Position numbers and translations under genes: made by a program. Below the pieces are notes generated by a model that saw only the letters and a program-made list of their open reading frames with translations, made no database searches and was not told the origin of the DNA. DNA of 64,000 bases, from positions 16,860,707 to 16,924,706 of the forward strand of contig NC_041827.1 of the NCBI RefSeq assembly GCF_900964775.1, read 5' to 3'. Shown here piece by piece: positions 60,600-64,000 of this stretch (the first letter of the stretch is position 1; every line of letters starts with the position of its first letter). Origin of the DNA: Scleropages formosus (Eukaryota; Chordata; Actinopteri; Osteoglossiformes; Osteoglossidae).

Positions 60600-61400
60600 G
60601 GCTTTGTTACACAATGATATTAACCTTTTCTTTTAATATCTCTGACAGGTTGTACTTACTGCCAGAGTTTACTAATTTTTGGGTATTAATCAACTGGGTC
60701 TCAATTTCTGATACCTTGGCTTTAGAGAGACATTTAACAGTGACACTACATGGTTGGTCATTTCGGTTAGGGTGACTTGCTAGTAAAAATCGCTTTGTTA
60801 CACTACTGACCGATGTGCTGAGAAGAGTTTCAAACTGATTTTGCGTTGAGTGGTCTTGTATTAGGGGCCTGAATTTAGATTCAAATGGATCCACTTGAGA
60901 TCTTGTGGCTCCCTGGCAGATAGAGACTTAGGATTTGCTCTGTCAAGGTCCTGGTGAAGAATCAGTCAAAGAGATGGGTGGAGAGTCCACAGACTTCTGA
61001 GTTCACTAGCTTTTTTAGATAGATTGAATCAGGAAATATTTCAGCCTGTTAAGTATCTCACAGGGTCTTCATGTGCTTCTCCAGTTCCTGGATTTTCTCG
61101 GCAAGTTCCAAATTGGTCAGCTGTTTATGGCAGGTTAAGCCATCTACTTGGTCAGTGGAAAAGTCAAAACCATACTTATTGCAGGATATGCAGAGAACCG
61201 GCAGCCCTTCTGTAGGCATGATACAAAGATAATGCAGCTTGCTAAATATACAATTGCAGCTGCACAGTGTGGTAGGGAGAGAAGACAGTCAAACACAAGA
61301 GAAATGTAATGCACCATTCCAAAATGCCTGCTTTTGCTGCTCTGGTTTGCTGGACAGCTGCTCGGACAACTGATATTGTGGGTACAAGAAATTGAGTGCA
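60600..61400 (-). mobile_element. Probable ORF1 part of the interrupted L2-like LINE
   Basis: Reverse-strand frames contain a CNKYGFDFSTDQVDGLTCHK segment followed by a coiled-coil-like ELAEKIQELEKHMKTL, as in ORF1 proteins of L2-like LINEs, and downstream a frame ending KYNLSEILKEKVNIIV (60607-60894). Order and strand fit the reverse transcriptase part at 57600-59130. The assignment is inferred from position and style. Confidence 0.5.
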
Positions 61401-61717
61401 AGAGTTGTTTGCAGATCTTTACTTGCCATCTTAGGGTTCTTTGTCACTCGTTTGAGATTTGTACAGAGTGCCTTTGCACATATTTCTATAGCACACCCGC
61501 TCTTAGGGAAAGTAGCAGTGGGTGCTGAATTTCTTTGAGTTGTGAGCTATCTACTTGGGCCTCCATCAGTTCAAAGCCAAGTCTTTAGCAGTCATTTTGT
61601 AAACCTTTCCAATCTAAACTTTAACAGTTGTTTTTCTGGGGTCCTCTAAAATCTCTCTGTTTGGGCCATATTGCACTTAAACAGAATTCTGTTGTGAAAT
61701 GTTAGATAAAATTGGGT
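61401..61717. other. Short stretch between two LINEs, nothing certain
   Basis: No exon-like frame. It could be the 5' region of the L2-like LINE. Confidence 0.3.
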
Positions 61718-64000
61718 GGTCCATTCTATCTATTAATTTTCTTGGCTACTTAGTCCTTCTAGGGTCACAGTGGCAGTAGGGAGAGTAGAGAAGCCCAGAT
61801 GTCCCTGTCCCTCGCAACTTCTGCCAGCTCAACCCGAGGGATCCCCAGTTGCTCCCAGGCCAACTGAGAGATATAATCTCTCCAGCGGGTCCTGGGCTGA
61901 CCTCGGGGTCTTGTCCCAGTTGGCTGTGCCATTCTTAACTGATGCTTGAATCACCTCACCTGGCTCCTCTCAATGTGGAGGAGCAGCGGCTCTACTTTGA
62001 GTTCCTCCCGGATGAACAAACTGTTCATCCTGTCATGGAGAGCAAGTCCAACCACCCTAGAGAGAGAACTCCTTTCAGCTGCTTGTATCCACGCTCTTAT
62101 TCTTTTGCTCATTACCCAGAGTTCATGACCATAGATGACGGTAGGAATGTAAACCGACCAGTAAATAGAGCTTTGCCTTATGGCTCAGCTCCTCCTTCAC
62201 CACTACAGTCCAATATAGCGACCACATTACTGCTGCTGCTCCCAGTCTGCTGCCAATCTCATGCTCCCTTCTCCCCTCACTCCTGAACAAGACCCCAAGA
62301 TACTTAAACTCTTCCACCTGCGGCAAATTCTCTCGTGTTACCTGAAGGGGGCATGCCATCTTTTTCCGTGAGAGAACCATGAACTCAGACTTGGAGGGGC
62401 TGATTCTCATACCAGTCGCTTCATACTCAGCTGCAAACCGTTCCAGTGCGTGCTGGAGGCATCTACGTGAAGGTGCCATAAAGACATCATCATCCGCAAA
62501 AAGCAGAGACATCACCTTCCTGCCTCCACCACATGGTATACACTCCTGACCCTCAGCTGTGCCTTGACATCCAGTCCATGAATACCACAAACAGGGTTGG
62601 AGACGAGGCACAACCTTGGTGGAGTCCAGCACCCACATTGAACGGGCTTGACTTAATGCCGGTTATGCAGACACAGCTCTTGCTCCGTGTGTACAGAAAC
62701 CAAATGGCTTGCAATTATGGCCCTGGCACCCCATGGTCCCGAAGCATCTTCCAGAGAATTTTTCAGGGAACACAGTTGTAGGTCATCTTCAAGTCCATAA
62801 AACATGTGGATTAAATTAGCAAACTCCCATTCCCTGTCAGTTATCTGTGGGAGGGTGAAAAGTTTGTCTGCTGTTCTATGGCCAGGATGGAATCCGCATT
62901 GCTCCTCTTCAGTCTGAGGTTCAACTATCGGCTGGAGCCTCCTTTCCAGCACCCTGGCATAAAATTTCCCAGGGAAGCTGCGAAGTGTGATACCTGGGTA
63001 GTTGGAACACACTCTGTGGTCCCTTTTCTTAAAGATAGTGACCGCCACCCCAGTTTGCCAACCCAAAGGCACTGTCCCTGAGGTCCATGCAACATTGCAG
63101 AGGTGTGTCAACCATGACAGCCCAACACCATCCAGGGCCTTAAGCAGTTCTGGATGAATCTCATCCATCCCCGGTGCTTTGCCACAGTGGAGCTTTTCAA
63201 CTACCTCAGTAACTTCTGCCAGCAAAATGGACTCTTGATACCCTGGAAACCTCTGGCCCTGACTCCTGTAAGGAAGGCATATCTCTCAGGTTTAGGAGTT
63301 CCTCAAAGTGCTTCTTCCGCCTCCCGACAATGTCCTCATTTGAGGTAAGAGTTTCTCTACCTCTGCTGAGCATAGCTTGAGTGAAGCTCCTCCTATCCCT
63401 CCTGAGCTGTCAGATGGTTCTTCAGAACCTCTTTGAGGCCAACCGAAAGTAATTTTCCATTCCCTCTCCAGACTCCTCCCATGCTCTGGATTTTGCTTCT
63501 GCAAGCCCAGCTCCTGCTGCCTTTTTTGCCTGCCGGTACCCATCTGCTGAGTCAGGAATCCCCAGAGCCAGCCAGGCCCTAACAGCCTTTTTCTTCAGCT
63601 TGATGACTTCCCTCACTACCAGTGTCCACCAGGGGGTACTTCGGTTGCTGCCATGACTAGTACCAACAAGCTTTTGGCCACAGCTACACCTGGCTGCTTT
63701 CACAATGGAGGTTTTGAACAGGGTCCATTCAGACTGTCTCCTACCTCCTCCAGGACATGGAAGAAGTTCTCATGGAGGTGGGAGTTGAAATCATTGTGGA
63801 CCAGGTCCTCTCATAGTTGTTCCCAGCACACCCTCACTATACCCTTGGGTCTACCAGGTCTGTTCAACAGTTTTTCCTGCCATCTGATCCAGCTCACCAC
63901 CAGATGGTGATCGGTTGACAGCTCAGCACCTCTCATCACCCTAGTGTCCAGAACATGTGGCCTGAAGTCAGATGAAACGACTACAAAGTCAATCATTGAC
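61718..64000 (-). mobile_element. LINE (endonuclease and reverse transcriptase), runs off the right edge
   Basis: Reverse-strand blocks in order: endonuclease end with VMRGAELSTDHHLVVSWIRW (63811-63996), linker, VTIFKKRDHRVCSNYPGITL, CGFHPGHRTADKLFTL (consensus CGFRPGRGTLDQLYTL), SLLFADDDVFMAPS (FADD catalytic motif), MRISPSKSEFMVLSRKKM, LPQVEEFKYLGVLFRSEGR, WTVVVKEELSHKAKL and a C-terminal RPRSAQDPLERL region. The 3' end is a worn 'aatagatagaatgg' tail, as expected of elements with short tandem tails. The FADD motif is kept, but frame breaks occur between the blocks. The clade (RTE-, I- or Nimb-like) was not settled. The 5' end lies beyond the window. Confidence 0.85.

Noticed and set aside
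49067-64000. acox2 or fam107a, the genes expected after kctd6
   Set aside because: No frame or exon in this stretch resembles an acyl-CoA oxidase or FAM107 protein; every readable protein block is of transposon origin.

Overview
The window is nuclear DNA of a ray-finned fish. It holds compact vertebrate-type genes with GT-AG introns, CpG-rich promoters and fish-type tRNA-derived SINEs. The most frequent SINE (box B GGTTCGAGTCC, tail ending in 'gacaagcggtttcagaca') resembles one I associate with bony-tongue fishes such as arowana; this species guess is from memory and only moderate.

The left 49 kb is a gene block with the content and order of human 3p14.3: dnase1l3 (minus strand), abhd6, rpp14 with htd2, pxk, pdhb and kctd6 (all plus). 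A two-exon spmip1 (ATP6V1FNB-like) gene lies in front of it at 269-933. Every gene could be assembled exon by exon with consistent splice phases and no internal stop: spmip1 186 aa, dnase1l3 292 aa, abhd6 339 aa, rpp14 140 aa, htd2 163 aa, pxk 569 aa, pdhb 359 aa, kctd6 239 aa. rpp14 and htd2 share one last exon, 25 nt apart, which is the two-cistron arrangement known from mammals. The genes do not form a pathway. Their roles are sperm axoneme, extracellular DNA clearance, endocannabinoid hydrolysis, RNase P and mitochondrial fatty acid synthesis, endosomal trafficking, pyruvate oxidation, and a cullin-3 adaptor.

Between and inside the genes are three tRNA-type SINE families, an L2-like LINE family seen mostly as 3' ends, a 269-bp TA-flanked inverted-repeat element in an rpp14 intron, microsatellites, two minisatellites in dnase1l3 introns, and a ~750-bp composite tandem repeat just upstream of kctd6.

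The right 15 kb (49-64 kb) holds no recognisable coding exon. It contains a Penelope-like remnant, an RTE/BovB-like LINE, two Tc1-like transposon remnants, an L2-like LINE split by a SINE and a Tc1-like element, and a further LINE running off the right edge. At 52.1-53.1 kb there is an orphan promoter-like stretch (CpG-rich leader, strong splice donor, NRF-1-like site, CCAAT box, perfect hairpin) with no gene attached inside the window. I saw no retrovirus, LTR element, CRISPR array or genuine tRNA gene.
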